64,000 bases of DNA from Bin80 sp964503085 (GTDB lineage: Bacteria > Bacteroidota > Rhodothermia > Rhodothermales > Bin80). The stretch is from assembly GCA_964503085.1 (NCBI GenBank), contig CAZCYQ010000011.1, forward strand, positions 13,572 through 77,571. Reading direction: 5' to 3'. Under the pieces are notes generated by a model. The model was not told the DNA's origin. It did no database searches and worked only from the letters and a program-made list of their open reading frames with translations. Position numbers and translations under genes: made by a program. Below, one piece after another: positions 26,075-35,480 of the stretch. Position 1 is the stretch's first letter, and each line of letters begins with the position of its first letter.

Positions 26075-26649
26075 TCCAGAATGGCTTTGAGGAGTCGGCC
26101 TGTTTCCATCTGATAGCCAATTCCCGCAGAGACAAACCAGAGTTGCATTAAAGGACGGGTTTGCACGCGAAGACGCTCAGCCTGACCAAACAGAAACCAA
26201 TCCCGGCCAATTCTTAGTGACGCTCGCAGACTTGCACTGCTGACAAAATCACTCTCGCTGCTCTCGCCGGAAAACGTTGTCACTGCATCATCAAATGACA
26301 TGCGATAATTACCAATACCGACCGCCGGCGTCAGTGCGAACCGGTACCCAAGTGGCAACCTGACCCCCCAATCCGAGCTAATCCAGAGTGCCCCGAACCC
26401 GGGGACATCGCTGCGGGCAGAGAAACGGTGAACACCTAGACTGACCCCCCAGTCACCAAAATAAAATGGCGTAACCAGGGACGCTTTCATGCCCTGACCG
26501 GAGTGCCAGTGATCATGCAGGATGTTTTGGTTCACATTCTGTGTTGCCTGGATGCGCATCTCCAGACTGCTGAACGGATCCTGCGCGAGACAGGGTGTCG
26601 CAACTGCAAGCAGAACCAGTATAGTAAAGGGGCGCCTCACTGGCTCCAA
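26071..26649 (-). CDS. Outer-membrane beta-barrel-like protein, 192 aa
   Basis: An exported protein with a signal peptide (PFTILVLLAVATPCLAQ) and alternating beta-strand pattern: MKASLVTPFYFGDWGVSLGV, ALWISSDWGVRLPLGYRFAL and TPAVGIGNYRMSF, ending RLLKAILE. It probably forms a small outer-membrane barrel. It is the middle gene of a leftward operon, overlapping the Wzi-like gene upstream by 13 bases and the TonB-like gene downstream by four. No family name could be assigned. The conserved coupling suggests the three products act together at the outer membrane, perhaps in surface polysaccharide or ligand handling. Confidence 0.65.
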   Translation of the reverse strand: MEPVRRPFTILVLLAVATPCLAQDPFSSLEMRIQATQNVNQNILHDHWHSGQGMKASLVTPFYFGDWGVSLGVHRFSARSDVPGFGALWISSDWGVRLPLGYRFALTPAVGIGNYRMSFDDAVTTFSGESSESDFVSSASLRASLRIGRDWFLFGQAERLRVQTRPLMQLWFVSAGIGYQMETGRLLKAILE

Positions 26650-28178
26650 AGGTTTATGGCGGTGTCAAGCGTGAGTATCACCCCAGCACTTATCAACCCG
26701 ACGAATCGATTTTCGCCGCTTTCGGTCACATTATAGCCTCCGTCAGCTGCAATCCACCACCAATGCATGGGTTGATAGGTTACGCCGATTGATCCGCGAA
26801 TGGTTTGCTCTACATCACCATCGAGAAGATTACGCACGGGTTCCAATTTGCCCGGGAATGGCTGGCGCATATCCCGTTCCCCCTGCAGCAGCATATCCAG
26901 CTTGGGTCCGAATCGCAGTCCGCGGACTTTATGGTCCATGTAAAACTCGGCAGACAATGAAGTGTGTACGTAATCACTGAACTGTGTAGCCAGCCCTCGA
27001 TTGAGAAATATATATTGTCCTTCCGTCTGCGGAGCATTGTAAGCTCTTGACGTGACCGTTTCCAGCGTTAACCTGAGATCCGCTCTAGGCAGTGCATACA
27101 CTGCCGAACCGGTAAGTACAAAAGTGATTGTTTCCGGGCCTGTGTTGGCCTGCAGACGGATATCGTCTACCATGAACTGCCCCTGAAGTGTTAGTCGTTT
27201 CAGCTGCGCCCACAAAAGCCCCGCCAAAAAACCATTGTTATCATCGTTTTTTGGCACATTGTCTACCACAAAAGTAAACGGGTTCATCGGATTGAGGTAC
27301 TTCAGGGATATTCCGGCGGTGGGTCCAGAATAAATTGCTGATTCCATAAAACTGATCACGAAATTCTTGGACGGACGGTAATCCCATCGATGTGCGGCAT
27401 GGAATCGCCGTGTACTGCCAAAAGTAACTGAATCATCAGCAGCCCGTCCTGTGTAGTATCGTCCGTCTGTTGCGCTGTCCAATTCACTTAGAACTGCGGT
27501 TACGGATGCGCGGGGACCCCCGATGCGCAGTAGAATCTGGTCTCTACTGCGTGCATTATTGCTGACAATTGTCGAGGCTTCACCCGGTGCGCTCCAGTGA
27601 ATGTCCCAGCGTCCGACATAGGCCGATACCCAGCGACTGTGCCACCCCACATAGGAATGTTCACTTCGGGCCCATAAACGCAGCGCGGCATCCAGGCCAT
27701 CAGGATCGTTTTCGTAAAAGCGGTTATGCTGCAGGGAAAGCTCCGCCACAGCAGGTCCCGCATCAAGGTAACCGGTGGCCCATGTACCGTACCAATAGAA
27801 ATTTACAGACTCCCCTTGGGGTCTGACAAGATCTTTTCGGTCACTGTTGATGATATCAGCTGCCGCCATGAAGGTGTACCCTGCCGTAGCCTCAGCCTCA
27901 GGCTTTTCGACAGGTTGAAGCTTGCGGCGAAGCAGCGTCATCCAGTGTTGCTCTGAGCTGTTCAGGGCAGTAGTGTCCAGTCGACTCAGTGCGTCCCAAA
28001 CATCGCCCCGGCGATACGGCAGCGATGTGGGGTTCAGTTCAAGTAGATGCCCTCGACGCTGAAGCCGTATGATATACTCGTAGGCGTGGTCATTCACAGG
28101 CAGCAGACGATTCCCTTGCGCCTGGACCAGAATGGGTAACAACACAAACGGGCTGACAAACAACACGCGTAGCAGCAT
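26637..28178 (-). CDS. Capsule assembly Wzi-family-like outer-membrane protein
   Basis: A 513-residue exported barrel beginning MLLRVLFVSPFVLLPILVQA. The pattern fits the Wzi-type capsule assembly family of Bacteroidota: PVNDHAYEYIIRLQRRGHLL and SLPYRRGDVWDALSRLD (an SLH-like N-terminal region), then AHRWDYRPSKNFVISFMESA, ISLKYLNPMNPFTFV and LQGQFMVDDIRL. Wzi proteins bind capsular or exopolysaccharide at the cell surface. It is divergent from the sugar transferase gene across 453 bases, which supports a polysaccharide context. First gene of the leftward operon with the 192-aa barrel and the TonB-like protein. The family call is by pattern; confidence is moderate. Confidence 0.7.
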   Translation of the reverse strand: MLLRVLFVSPFVLLPILVQAQGNRLLPVNDHAYEYIIRLQRRGHLLELNPTSLPYRRGDVWDALSRLDTTALNSSEQHWMTLLRRKLQPVEKPEAEATAGYTFMAAADIINSDRKDLVRPQGESVNFYWYGTWATGYLDAGPAVAELSLQHNRFYENDPDGLDAALRLWARSEHSYVGWHSRWVSAYVGRWDIHWSAPGEASTIVSNNARSRDQILLRIGGPRASVTAVLSELDSATDGRYYTGRAADDSVTFGSTRRFHAAHRWDYRPSKNFVISFMESAIYSGPTAGISLKYLNPMNPFTFVVDNVPKNDDNNGFLAGLLWAQLKRLTLQGQFMVDDIRLQANTGPETITFVLTGSAVYALPRADLRLTLETVTSRAYNAPQTEGQYIFLNRGLATQFSDYVHTSLSAEFYMDHKVRGLRFGPKLDMLLQGERDMRQPFPGKLEPVRNLLDGDVEQTIRGSIGVTYQPMHWWWIAADGGYNVTESGENRFVGLISAGVILTLDTAINLWSQ

Positions 28179-28631
28179 GCATTAGACAAATAGTTGAAAA
28201 CAAAAGATAGGTTGTTACAACTCTATTAGTGCAAAGTACGGTCTGTTTGCTCAAAAACCCGCTGTGTAATCTGGACGAGAGTGGATATGCCCGGAACGCT
28301 ATCCCCAACCGTGGAGGAGGGTTGTTCACGGAAGTTTAGGTATCATTCTCAATATTGCTGAAAGCTTTCAATATATTCCCTCATGTGCTAGCCATCAGAG
28401 CTTCAACTGACTCAGACTAGTCGACGACTCTCCGCCGGTATCAGCACCAAGTTGAATTATTACAAATTCCTCCCTGCCCCAGAATGCTACCCGAAATACC
28501 ACAGCAAACTGTACAGATTTGGGAACCGCCGCAAGAGAAGAACGGTCGGGCCACTCCCTCAATCACGATATTGGGTCGGGCAACGTGATTCGGATTGGTA
28601 GAGTATAAGCCCCTGCAGAATTGTCCCTGGA
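28179..28631. other. Divergent promoter region
   Basis: It separates the leftward Wzi-like operon from the rightward sugar transferase gene and must hold both promoters. It is A/T-rich near 28180-28230. No RNA gene, riboswitch or strong repeat was recognised. Confidence 0.55.
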
Positions 28632-30059
28632 ATGTCCCGTAAGGTTGAAATTATTGCCCTGATTGTTGCCGATACTCTTGCTGCTTGGGCCTCCTGCTTC
28701 TTGTACCTGTGGATCATATTCCATGGCAATTTCGACATAATGGGCTTTGAACACCCCGACCCCAACGTGGCGAGGGTGATTTACCCTTTGTTTGCTCCGG
28801 TGCTACTTATACCTTTTTGGATAGTGATGCTCCTGCTCGCAGGCATGTACCGTGAACGACATGCCTCGAGTCGTCTTGACGAGAGTGTGTCACTGATCAA
28901 AGTAGTTACGGTAGGTGTCCTGGTTCTTGTATTCAGCATATTCATTGATGTTTTTGACGAGGACGGAAGCGTGTCCAGCATTGCAATCTACTGGGCTTTC
29001 GTCCTTGGACTGGTTGTCTTCGGGCGGATCCTGATACGCTCTGTACAGAAAGCTTTGATTCTACGCGGCCACGGAACTCACCGTGCCCTGGTGGTAGGTT
29101 GGAGTGATCAGGTAGAACGACTATACCAGGATGTAGCCAAGTATCCAGCTGCAGGTCTTCAAATTGTCGGCGCAGTGCGACTGGGGCAGAAGGAAGCTCT
29201 TTCCTCAAATGGAGAAGACATGCAACAAGAGCACTCCGAGCATGCCATAGAGCAATTGCCTGATCTGATTGACGAGTTGCTCGTGCGTGATGTATTGATT
29301 GCGCTGGGCTCCGAAGACAATAAAGAATTGTCTGAGGTGCTGCGCCTGTGCGACGGTAAGAATGTGGCTCTCAAAATCGTGCCGGATTTTTACTCGGTGA
29401 TCGGAGGTATGGCACGCACTGAACATATTTACGGCTTACCACTGATTGAGGTATTGCCGATACCTATGCCTGCTTGGGAGCAATACACGAAGCGATTGAT
29501 CGATCTGATTGTAGCCCTGCTTATTCTAGTCATAGGATTACCACTTTGGATCGGGATCATTATTGCTGTAGCATCCACATCGGAGGGCGGGGCAATTTAC
29601 AGGCAGCGTCGCGTGGGACGTAAAGGCCGCACATTCACCATGTACAAATTCAGAACTATGCGTCAAAATGCTGAGGCCCATACAGGTCCGGTCTGGGCAT
29701 CCAAAGACGACCCCCGCTATACTTCTGTCGGAGGCTGGTTACGTAAGACACGTCTCGACGAAATTCCACAGATTTGGAATGTACTTCGCGGGGATATGAG
29801 TCTGGTGGGGCCTCGTCCTGAGCGACCATACTTTGTGAAAAAATTGATCGGCAAAGTACCACTCTATAATCGTCGTCACCGCATAAAGCCTGGTATTACC
29901 GGATGGGCCCAGGTAATGTGGCACTACGACAGCTCCCTTGAAGATGTGCAACAGAAGGTTAAGTATGACCTTTATTACATTGAGAATATGAGTCTGCGGA
30001 TGGATTTTAAGATTCTGTTTCGGACTTTTCAGGCGGTAATCTCCGGAGGCGGCCATTGA
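28632..30059 (+). CDS. Polyprenyl-phosphate sugar-1-phosphate transferase (WbaP/EpsE type)
   Basis: Starts surface polysaccharide synthesis by moving a sugar phosphate onto undecaprenyl phosphate. The 475 residues contain four or five N-terminal membrane helices (about 8-130), a Rossmann-like CoA-binding middle (HRALVVGWSDQVERLYQDVA), and a C-terminal bacterial sugar transferase domain after the last helix (LIDLIVALLILVIGLPLWIG). That domain has RQRRVGRKGRTFTMYKFRTM, then KTRLDEIPQIWNVLRGDMSL, VGPRPERPYFV and RIKPGITGWAQV. All are hallmarks of the polyisoprenyl-phosphate hexose-1-phosphate transferase family. Its stop overlaps the start of the E1 gene by four bases, an unexpected pairing. The sugar is unknown. 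Confidence 0.93.
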   Translation: MSRKVEIIALIVADTLAAWASCFLYLWIIFHGNFDIMGFEHPDPNVARVIYPLFAPVLLIPFWIVMLLLAGMYRERHASSRLDESVSLIKVVTVGVLVLVFSIFIDVFDEDGSVSSIAIYWAFVLGLVVFGRILIRSVQKALILRGHGTHRALVVGWSDQVERLYQDVAKYPAAGLQIVGAVRLGQKEALSSNGEDMQQEHSEHAIEQLPDLIDELLVRDVLIALGSEDNKELSEVLRLCDGKNVALKIVPDFYSVIGGMARTEHIYGLPLIEVLPIPMPAWEQYTKRLIDLIVALLILVIGLPLWIGIIIAVASTSEGGAIYRQRRVGRKGRTFTMYKFRTMRQNAEAHTGPVWASKDDPRYTSVGGWLRKTRLDEIPQIWNVLRGDMSLVGPRPERPYFVKKLIGKVPLYNRRHRIKPGITGWAQVMWHYDSSLEDVQQKVKYDLYYIENMSLRMDFKILFRTFQAVISGGGH

Positions 30060-32041
30060 GTGCTACTGACCAGTTTTCGAACGACGAACACCGCGAACTT
30101 CTCCGTGCGCTTCTTCTACCTCGTGTTATCGAGGAACATATGCTCCGGCTCATCCGCCACAACCGGATATCAAAATGGTTCAGCGGCTATGGGCAGGAAG
30201 CGATCGCGGTAGGTTGCACCTGGGCACTCCGGCACAGCGATGTAATTCTCCCATTGCACAGAAATTTGGGCGTATGGACTACACGGGAAGTGCCACTCAA
30301 ACCCCTGTTCTGTCAGTTAATGGGGCGGAAGGGAGGTTACACCATGGGACGGGACAGGACCTTTCATTTTGGTCTGCCCGAAAAGCGTATCGTGGGGATG
30401 ATCTCCCACCTAGGCGCTATGCTGCCGGTGGCCTGTGGTATAGCACAGGCGGCCCAGCTCAAAAACAGCGGAAATCTCGCGGCGGTCTTTTGCGGAGACG
30501 GGGCCACGAGGGAGGGGGATTTTCATGAGGCCTGCAGTCTGGCAGGGGTCTGGAAGCTGCCGGTGTTGTTCATCGTTGAGAATAATGGTTATGGTCTTTC
30601 CACACCGACCGATGAAGCACTGCCCATCACCAACCTGGCAGACGCAGCCTCGGGATACGGATTCCCGGGGGAATTCGTTGATGGTAACAATGTGCTCAGT
30701 GTGGTAGCAGCCGTGCGTGCCGCCGCTGAGCGTGCACGCGCAGGAAGAGGAGCCACGCTCCTGGAGATGAAGACCTTTCGGCGCCGAGGCCACGAGGAAG
30801 CGTCTGGAACAAAGTATGTCCCGCAGGCGCTCATGGAGGCATGGGCACAAAAGGATCCCGTAGATCAGTATATCCAACTGCTGACCGAAGCGAAGATCGT
30901 TTCCTCGAAAGAGGTAGAAGATATGCGGGAGGAAATATCGGGGATCGTCAGCGCCGCATCTGAATACGCGCTGGCGCAGCCCCTTGTGGAGAGCACCACT
31001 GCACGGGAAAAAGCTGCTGTCTTCGTGCCCAACAACGCGCCGCTGCGATCATCTCGCGGCACCCAGCCCGAAATACGGTTCGTTGATGCGATTCGCGAAG
31101 CGATGTTGCAGGCCATGGAACAGGACGACCACGTTCTGTTAATGGGACAGGATATTGCCGAGTACGGTGGAGTCTTCAAGACCTCGGCAGGTCTGCTGGA
31201 GAAGTTTGGCCGAGAACGTGTACGGAACACGCCCATCATAGAAAGTGGAGTATTGGGAGCAGCCCTGGGATTGGCTCTGGAGGGTTTTCGGCCAATCATC
31301 GAAATGCAATACGCCGATTTTATTGCTTGTGGCTTCAATCAGATTGTGAACAACCTGGCAACAACCACTTACCGGTGGAATGCACCGGTTAATGTGACTA
31401 TACGGGCGCCATTCGGAGGGCATATCGGAGCCGGACCATTCCATTCCCAGTGCAAGGAAGCCTGGTTCTGTCATGTTCCGGGATTGAAAGTTGTTGTTCC
31501 GGCAACACCAAAAGATGCAAAAGGGCTACTCCTTGCCTCAATAGCCGATCCGAACCCAGTCCTGTATTTTGAGCACAAACGTCTCTATCGCAGCACGCGC
31601 GGACCTGTACCAAACGATATTTTTGATGTCCCATTGGGCAGCGCGGTCTGCGCGCATCCAGGGGAAGATGTGACGATTGTTACCTATGGTCTTTGTGTTC
31701 AATGGGCGCTAGAAGAAGCCCAGTCACGAAAGGAGCAGGCCGGTGCCAGCGTTGAGGTCATTGACCTGCGAACGCTCGTGCCATGGGACAAGGATCTGGT
31801 TTTGGACTCCCTGAAAAAAACCGGCCGGCTATTAGTACTGCACGAAGCTACCATGACCGGTGGATTCGGGGCTGAAATTACTGCAAGGATCGTGGAAGAA
31901 GGGTTTGAGTACCTGGATGCCCCCCCAGTGCGTGTGGCCAGTCTGGATACTCCAGTGCCCTTTTCGCTCAATCTGGAAACCGAGATATTTTCTGCCCGCG
32001 CGCGCCTCAAGGAAGCACTTGACGATCTGCTTAGGTATTAG
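30056..32041 (+). CDS. Fused alpha/beta E1 component of 2-oxoacid dehydrogenase
   Basis: A thiamine-diphosphate dehydrogenase E1 with both subunits in one 661-residue chain. The alpha part (1-300) has HRNLGVWTTRE, GMISHLGAMLPVACGIAQAA, the TPP motif GDGATREGDFHEACSLAG ... VENNGYGLSTP, and RRRGHEEASG. The beta part (about 340-660) has DAIREAMLQAMEQDDHVLLM, GQDIAEYGGVFKTSAG, RVRNTPIIESGVLGAALGLA and FGGHIGAGPFHSQ. It most resembles branched-chain (2-oxoisovalerate) or pyruvate-type E1 as found fused in Bacteroidota. It starts with TTG, preceded by GGAGG at a good distance. E2 and E3 are not in the window, so the substrate is open. Confidence 0.9.
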   Translation: MSATDQFSNDEHRELLRALLLPRVIEEHMLRLIRHNRISKWFSGYGQEAIAVGCTWALRHSDVILPLHRNLGVWTTREVPLKPLFCQLMGRKGGYTMGRDRTFHFGLPEKRIVGMISHLGAMLPVACGIAQAAQLKNSGNLAAVFCGDGATREGDFHEACSLAGVWKLPVLFIVENNGYGLSTPTDEALPITNLADAASGYGFPGEFVDGNNVLSVVAAVRAAAERARAGRGATLLEMKTFRRRGHEEASGTKYVPQALMEAWAQKDPVDQYIQLLTEAKIVSSKEVEDMREEISGIVSAASEYALAQPLVESTTAREKAAVFVPNNAPLRSSRGTQPEIRFVDAIREAMLQAMEQDDHVLLMGQDIAEYGGVFKTSAGLLEKFGRERVRNTPIIESGVLGAALGLALEGFRPIIEMQYADFIACGFNQIVNNLATTTYRWNAPVNVTIRAPFGGHIGAGPFHSQCKEAWFCHVPGLKVVVPATPKDAKGLLLASIADPNPVLYFEHKRLYRSTRGPVPNDIFDVPLGSAVCAHPGEDVTIVTYGLCVQWALEEAQSRKEQAGASVEVIDLRTLVPWDKDLVLDSLKKTGRLLVLHEATMTGGFGAEITARIVEEGFEYLDAPPVRVASLDTPVPFSLNLETEIFSARARLKEALDDLLRY

Positions 32042-32157
32042 CTTTGCTCATCCGGGCAGCGACTTGCGTACCTCCCTGTTTTCGGAGGAGTATGTCGGCA
32101 TTTTCTGAAACTACCAGTATAATCGGGGGTAACTGGTTGGATTCAGCCTGCACAACA

Positions 32158-32619
32158 ATGTTAGAACTTGGAGATCAGGCACCAGATTTTGTAGGCCCGT
32201 TAGGGGATGGCGGTCAGCTTCGTCTCAGCGATTTTTTCGGCCGCAAGATCGCCCTGTATTTCTATCCTATGAACGATACGCCCGGGTGTGTGCTGGAGGC
32301 ATGCAGTATTCGAGACACTTGGAATTCGCTAGAAGCGGCGGGCATTATTGTTATTGGAGTCTCTCCCAACAGCACAAAGTCTCATCAACGTTTTGCCGCA
32401 AGGTATAAACTGCCGTTCTTCCTGGTAGCAGACAAAGACAAGAAGGTCATTGATCTTTATGGTGTTTGGGGAAACAAGATGATGTTCGGTAAGAGCTTCC
32501 TGGGACTTAAGCGTACGACCTTCCTGATTGATGAATCCGGAAGAATTGTAAAGATTTTTAGGCGTCCGAAGAACATGGTTCACGGGAAGGAAATTCTGGA
32601 TGCATTCGCGGAGTTGTGA
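32158..32619 (+). CDS. bcp: Thioredoxin-dependent peroxiredoxin (Bcp/PrxQ type)
   Basis: From ATG at 32158 (MLELGDQAPDFVGPLGDGGQ) the protein has 153 residues, the usual length; the frame is open 38 codons further upstream, but that part is not conserved-looking. It reduces peroxides with a peroxidatic cysteine in YFYPMNDTPGCVLEACSIRD; the second cysteine five residues later is the typical resolving partner of PrxQ. GIIVIGVSPNSTKSHQRFAA, LPFFLVADKD, and GLKRTTFLIDESGRI are further family motifs. It sits between the E1 gene and gatB in the same direction; gatB begins eight bases after its stop, so they are probably cotranscribed. Confidence 0.94.
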   Translation: MLELGDQAPDFVGPLGDGGQLRLSDFFGRKIALYFYPMNDTPGCVLEACSIRDTWNSLEAAGIIVIGVSPNSTKSHQRFAARYKLPFFLVADKDKKVIDLYGVWGNKMMFGKSFLGLKRTTFLIDESGRIVKIFRRPKNMVHGKEILDAFAEL

Positions 32620-32626
32620 TAGTCGT

Positions 32627-34111
32627 ATGGATGCAGTAACCACCGAAACCCTGTACGAGCCTGTGATCGGTCTGGAAGTCCACTGTCAGCTGCTGACAGA
32701 ATCCAAGACGTTTAGCCCTGATTCTGCGGAATTCGGCGCTTCTCCCAACCAAAACGTGGACCCTGTCAGTTTAGGACTTCCCGGCACACTCCCGGTCTTG
32801 AATTCCAGGGTTGTAGAATTTGCGGTGCGATTGGGTCTGGCAACAAACTGCCAGATCACCGAGCGCAGTATTCTGGCACGCAAGCACTATTTCTATCCCG
32901 ATCTGCCCAAGGGATACCAGATATCTCAATTTGAATCCCCCATTTGCTTAGCCGGGTATCTTGATATCGGGGCAGCGCGTCGAATCCGGATCACACGCAT
33001 TCACATTGAGGAGGACGCAGGCAAATCGCTGCATGATCAGGATCCAACGAGTACACTTCTGGATTACAATCGTTGCGGCGTGCCGCTTCTGGAAATCGTT
33101 TCCGAGCCCGATATTCGCTCCGGGGCGGAGGCCAATCTTTACATGCAGAAGGTACGTCAACTGGTCCGCTACCTTAAGATTAGCGACGGTAATATGGAGG
33201 AGGGGTCTCTTCGCTGCGACGCAAATGTATCCGTTCGGCCGGAAGGGACACTAGTGCTCGGTACGAAAACCGAGATCAAGAACATGAACTCGTTCCGTCA
33301 TGTAGAGCGGGCGATTGATTACGAGGTTCGTCGACAAACTGCTTTATTGAAGCGCGGAATTCCTGTTACGCACGAAACCCGGCTCTGGGACGATGCATCC
33401 GGGGAAACACGCTCGATGCGCTCAAAAGAGGAGGCCCATGACTATCGTTATTTCCCGGACCCGGACTTGCCCCCTATTCTGGTTACTGAAGCCGCCAAAG
33501 CGGCCATCGTAGCCGGGATGCCAAGACTACCCGCTGCTCGCCATCGCTACTACGTTCAAGCGTTCCAGTTACCCGAGTATGATGCAGGTGTTCTGACAGA
33601 AGAGCGACCGGTTGCCGACTACTTTGAACAGGCGGTGGATGTGCTTACGTCTTCGGAGTCAAATGCATCCCCTCCGGTTCAGGCGAAGATGCTGTCGAAC
33701 TTTGTCATGGGAGATGTACTGAGAACCTGTAAGGAGGACGGTATAGAGATAGCAAATTTTCCTATTCAGCCTCTTCGACTGGCACAGCTTGCGCATCTGC
33801 GCATAGAATCGACGGTCAGCTCAAGCGGTGCACAGCTCCTGTTTGAAGCGATGTTGTCTGATGATCGCGCACCATGGGTGATTGCCAAAGAGCGTAACTT
33901 GATACAGGTTTCTGATCGTGGTGCATTGGAGCCGATCGTGGATCGCGTATTGGATGAGCACCCGAAGCAGGTTAAAATGTACCTGGACGGCAAGCAGTCT
34001 ATTGTCGGGTTTTTTATCGGGCAGGTCATGCGCCGCTTCGACGGATCACCTGATCCCAGGCTTGTGCGTACCTTACTGATAGAAGGGCTAAACTCTCGAA
34101 ATCATGAATGA
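32627..34111 (+). CDS. gatB: Aspartyl/glutamyl-tRNA amidotransferase subunit B
   Basis: Subunit B of the GatCAB enzyme that converts Glu-tRNAGln (and/or Asp-tRNAAsn) to the correct amidated form. From ATG at 32627 (MDAVTTETLYEPVIGLEVHC) it has 494 residues, normal length. The family core is obvious: PVIGLEVHCQL, LGLPGTLPVLN, FYPDLPKGYQISQFESPI, IHIEEDAGKSLHD, DYNRCGVPLLEIVSEPD, and VKNMNSFRHVERAIDYE-like KTEIKNMNSF. The C-terminal YqeY-like tRNA-binding domain follows (IGFFIGQVMR-like, with VGFFIGQVMRRFDG). gatA and gatC are not in the window. It follows bcp at eight bases and overlaps the next gene by eight bases. Confidence 0.96.
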   Translation: MDAVTTETLYEPVIGLEVHCQLLTESKTFSPDSAEFGASPNQNVDPVSLGLPGTLPVLNSRVVEFAVRLGLATNCQITERSILARKHYFYPDLPKGYQISQFESPICLAGYLDIGAARRIRITRIHIEEDAGKSLHDQDPTSTLLDYNRCGVPLLEIVSEPDIRSGAEANLYMQKVRQLVRYLKISDGNMEEGSLRCDANVSVRPEGTLVLGTKTEIKNMNSFRHVERAIDYEVRRQTALLKRGIPVTHETRLWDDASGETRSMRSKEEAHDYRYFPDPDLPPILVTEAAKAAIVAGMPRLPAARHRYYVQAFQLPEYDAGVLTEERPVADYFEQAVDVLTSSESNASPPVQAKMLSNFVMGDVLRTCKEDGIEIANFPIQPLRLAQLAHLRIESTVSSSGAQLLFEAMLSDDRAPWVIAKERNLIQVSDRGALEPIVDRVLDEHPKQVKMYLDGKQSIVGFFIGQVMRRFDGSPDPRLVRTLLIEGLNSRNHE

Positions 34112-34124
34112 GCCAGTCAGCAAC

Positions 34125-35465
34125 ATGAGACAGGCTGTGCTGTATTGTATCATTATTGCGATTTCCGGGCTTTCGTGCGCACGAGCAGAGCAAAGCCCTC
34201 CGCGAGTTCGAAGTTCATTTGAAGGCACCATTAGTATCCGCCCGGAAGTAGATCTCTCAAAAAATTACCGCGGGTTTGAAGTTCTTGTGGCACAGAGTAA
34301 GGACGGCGAACCAGATACACTGGGTTATGCGGTAACTGACAGCAGTGGCTATTTCTCCATGCAGGTGACTGCCCCTGCACGGGGGATGTACGGCTTGGTG
34401 ATCAGCCGCGTTGGGCAGATTTTGGCGTCTGGCCGAATTATTATTGCGGATGGCGACTCAGCTTCGCTGGTTGCTGCCTTTCCTTTGAATGGCCGGACTA
34501 TGCGCATCCGATCCCTGGAAAACTCGGCCTGGCAGGCGTATCAGAATACGCTTGCTCAACATGAGCGGGATCTGGTTGAATTAGTGCAGTCAGGAGCTTA
34601 TGAAGAAGAGGCCGTAAACGCCCGTTATTCACAAACCACAGCGATTCTGTGGGAATTGCAGCAAACATTTCCAAACTCAATGGCAGGAGAGCTGGCTGCC
34701 GCAGAAGCTATCGTAATGGGGTCCGGCTGGAATGATTCCCTGGCGGTCGCCCGAATGCGCGAGCTTTCAGGCTCAAACGCACGGTTCACCGACGCGGCCC
34801 GATCAGCCAGGCATGCCCAAGCTCGCCTTGCCGGTCAATCTGCCGCATTAGCGCTGTTGGATGAGATGACGGAACGAACTGAATCTTCCGTTCAGAGAGC
34901 AGAAATTGCATCGGAGCGTGTGCTTGCCTACATGGACAGTTCGCAGTTCGATACAGCACTTGCGGTTGCTCAGAGCATGCGGGAAGATTTTGTGGACACG
35001 CAGTGGGCCACTTGGGCCGAACGGGCCACCTACGAAATCCAGAATCTCCTACCTGGAATGGAAGCCCCCAACTTCGCTGTCCGTGACGCAAGTGGAGACT
35101 CTCTGAGCCTGCAGGATTTGAGGGGTAAGCACGTGATCCTCGAGTTCTACCGGCCCGAAGACGACCTTTACCAGCGCGAACTGCCTGGTCGCAACAATAT
35201 CTTTACCGTTCTCGGAGCCGATCAGGTGGAAATAGTATCAATCTCCATGCAGCCGGATACGCTGGTTAATGAAGGGTTTTTCGAGGAGCGGGTTGCACCG
35301 GGGCGTCATGTATATGGCGGCCTGGATGTTGCACAGCAGTATAACGTACATGTCCTTCCAACGCGCTACGTGATCGATCCTCAGGGCAATCTGGTGGACA
35401 AGTACATCGGAGGCACCATGGCAGCGCTTTACGAGTACATGGTGGGACTATCAGAGCAACAGTAA
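34125..35465 (+). CDS. TlpA/AhpC-like thioredoxin-fold lipoprotein lacking the CXXC motif
   Basis: From ATG at 34125 (MRQAVLYCIIIAISGLSC) a lipoprotein signal precedes about 430 residues; the frame is also open from 34104. The N-terminal beta-rich domain (EGTISIRPEVDLSKNYRGFE) and helical middle resemble DUF4369-containing thioredoxin-like lipoproteins of Bacteroidota. The C-terminal thioredoxin fold has MEAPNFAVRDASGDSLSLQD, then LRGKHVILEFYRPEDDLYQR ELP, where the usual WCxxC is replaced by RPEDDLY. The catalytic cysteine pair is absent, so it cannot act as a normal thiol reductase. VLPTRYVIDPQGNLVDKYIG retains the cis-proline segment. Probably cotranscribed with gatB upstream and tpiA downstream. 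Confidence 0.82.
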   Translation: MRQAVLYCIIIAISGLSCARAEQSPPRVRSSFEGTISIRPEVDLSKNYRGFEVLVAQSKDGEPDTLGYAVTDSSGYFSMQVTAPARGMYGLVISRVGQILASGRIIIADGDSASLVAAFPLNGRTMRIRSLENSAWQAYQNTLAQHERDLVELVQSGAYEEEAVNARYSQTTAILWELQQTFPNSMAGELAAAEAIVMGSGWNDSLAVARMRELSGSNARFTDAARSARHAQARLAGQSAALALLDEMTERTESSVQRAEIASERVLAYMDSSQFDTALAVAQSMREDFVDTQWATWAERATYEIQNLLPGMEAPNFAVRDASGDSLSLQDLRGKHVILEFYRPEDDLYQRELPGRNNIFTVLGADQVEIVSISMQPDTLVNEGFFEERVAPGRHVYGGLDVAQQYNVHVLPTRYVIDPQGNLVDKYIGGTMAALYEYMVGLSEQQ

Positions 35466-35480
35466 TCATAGATATTGGAG

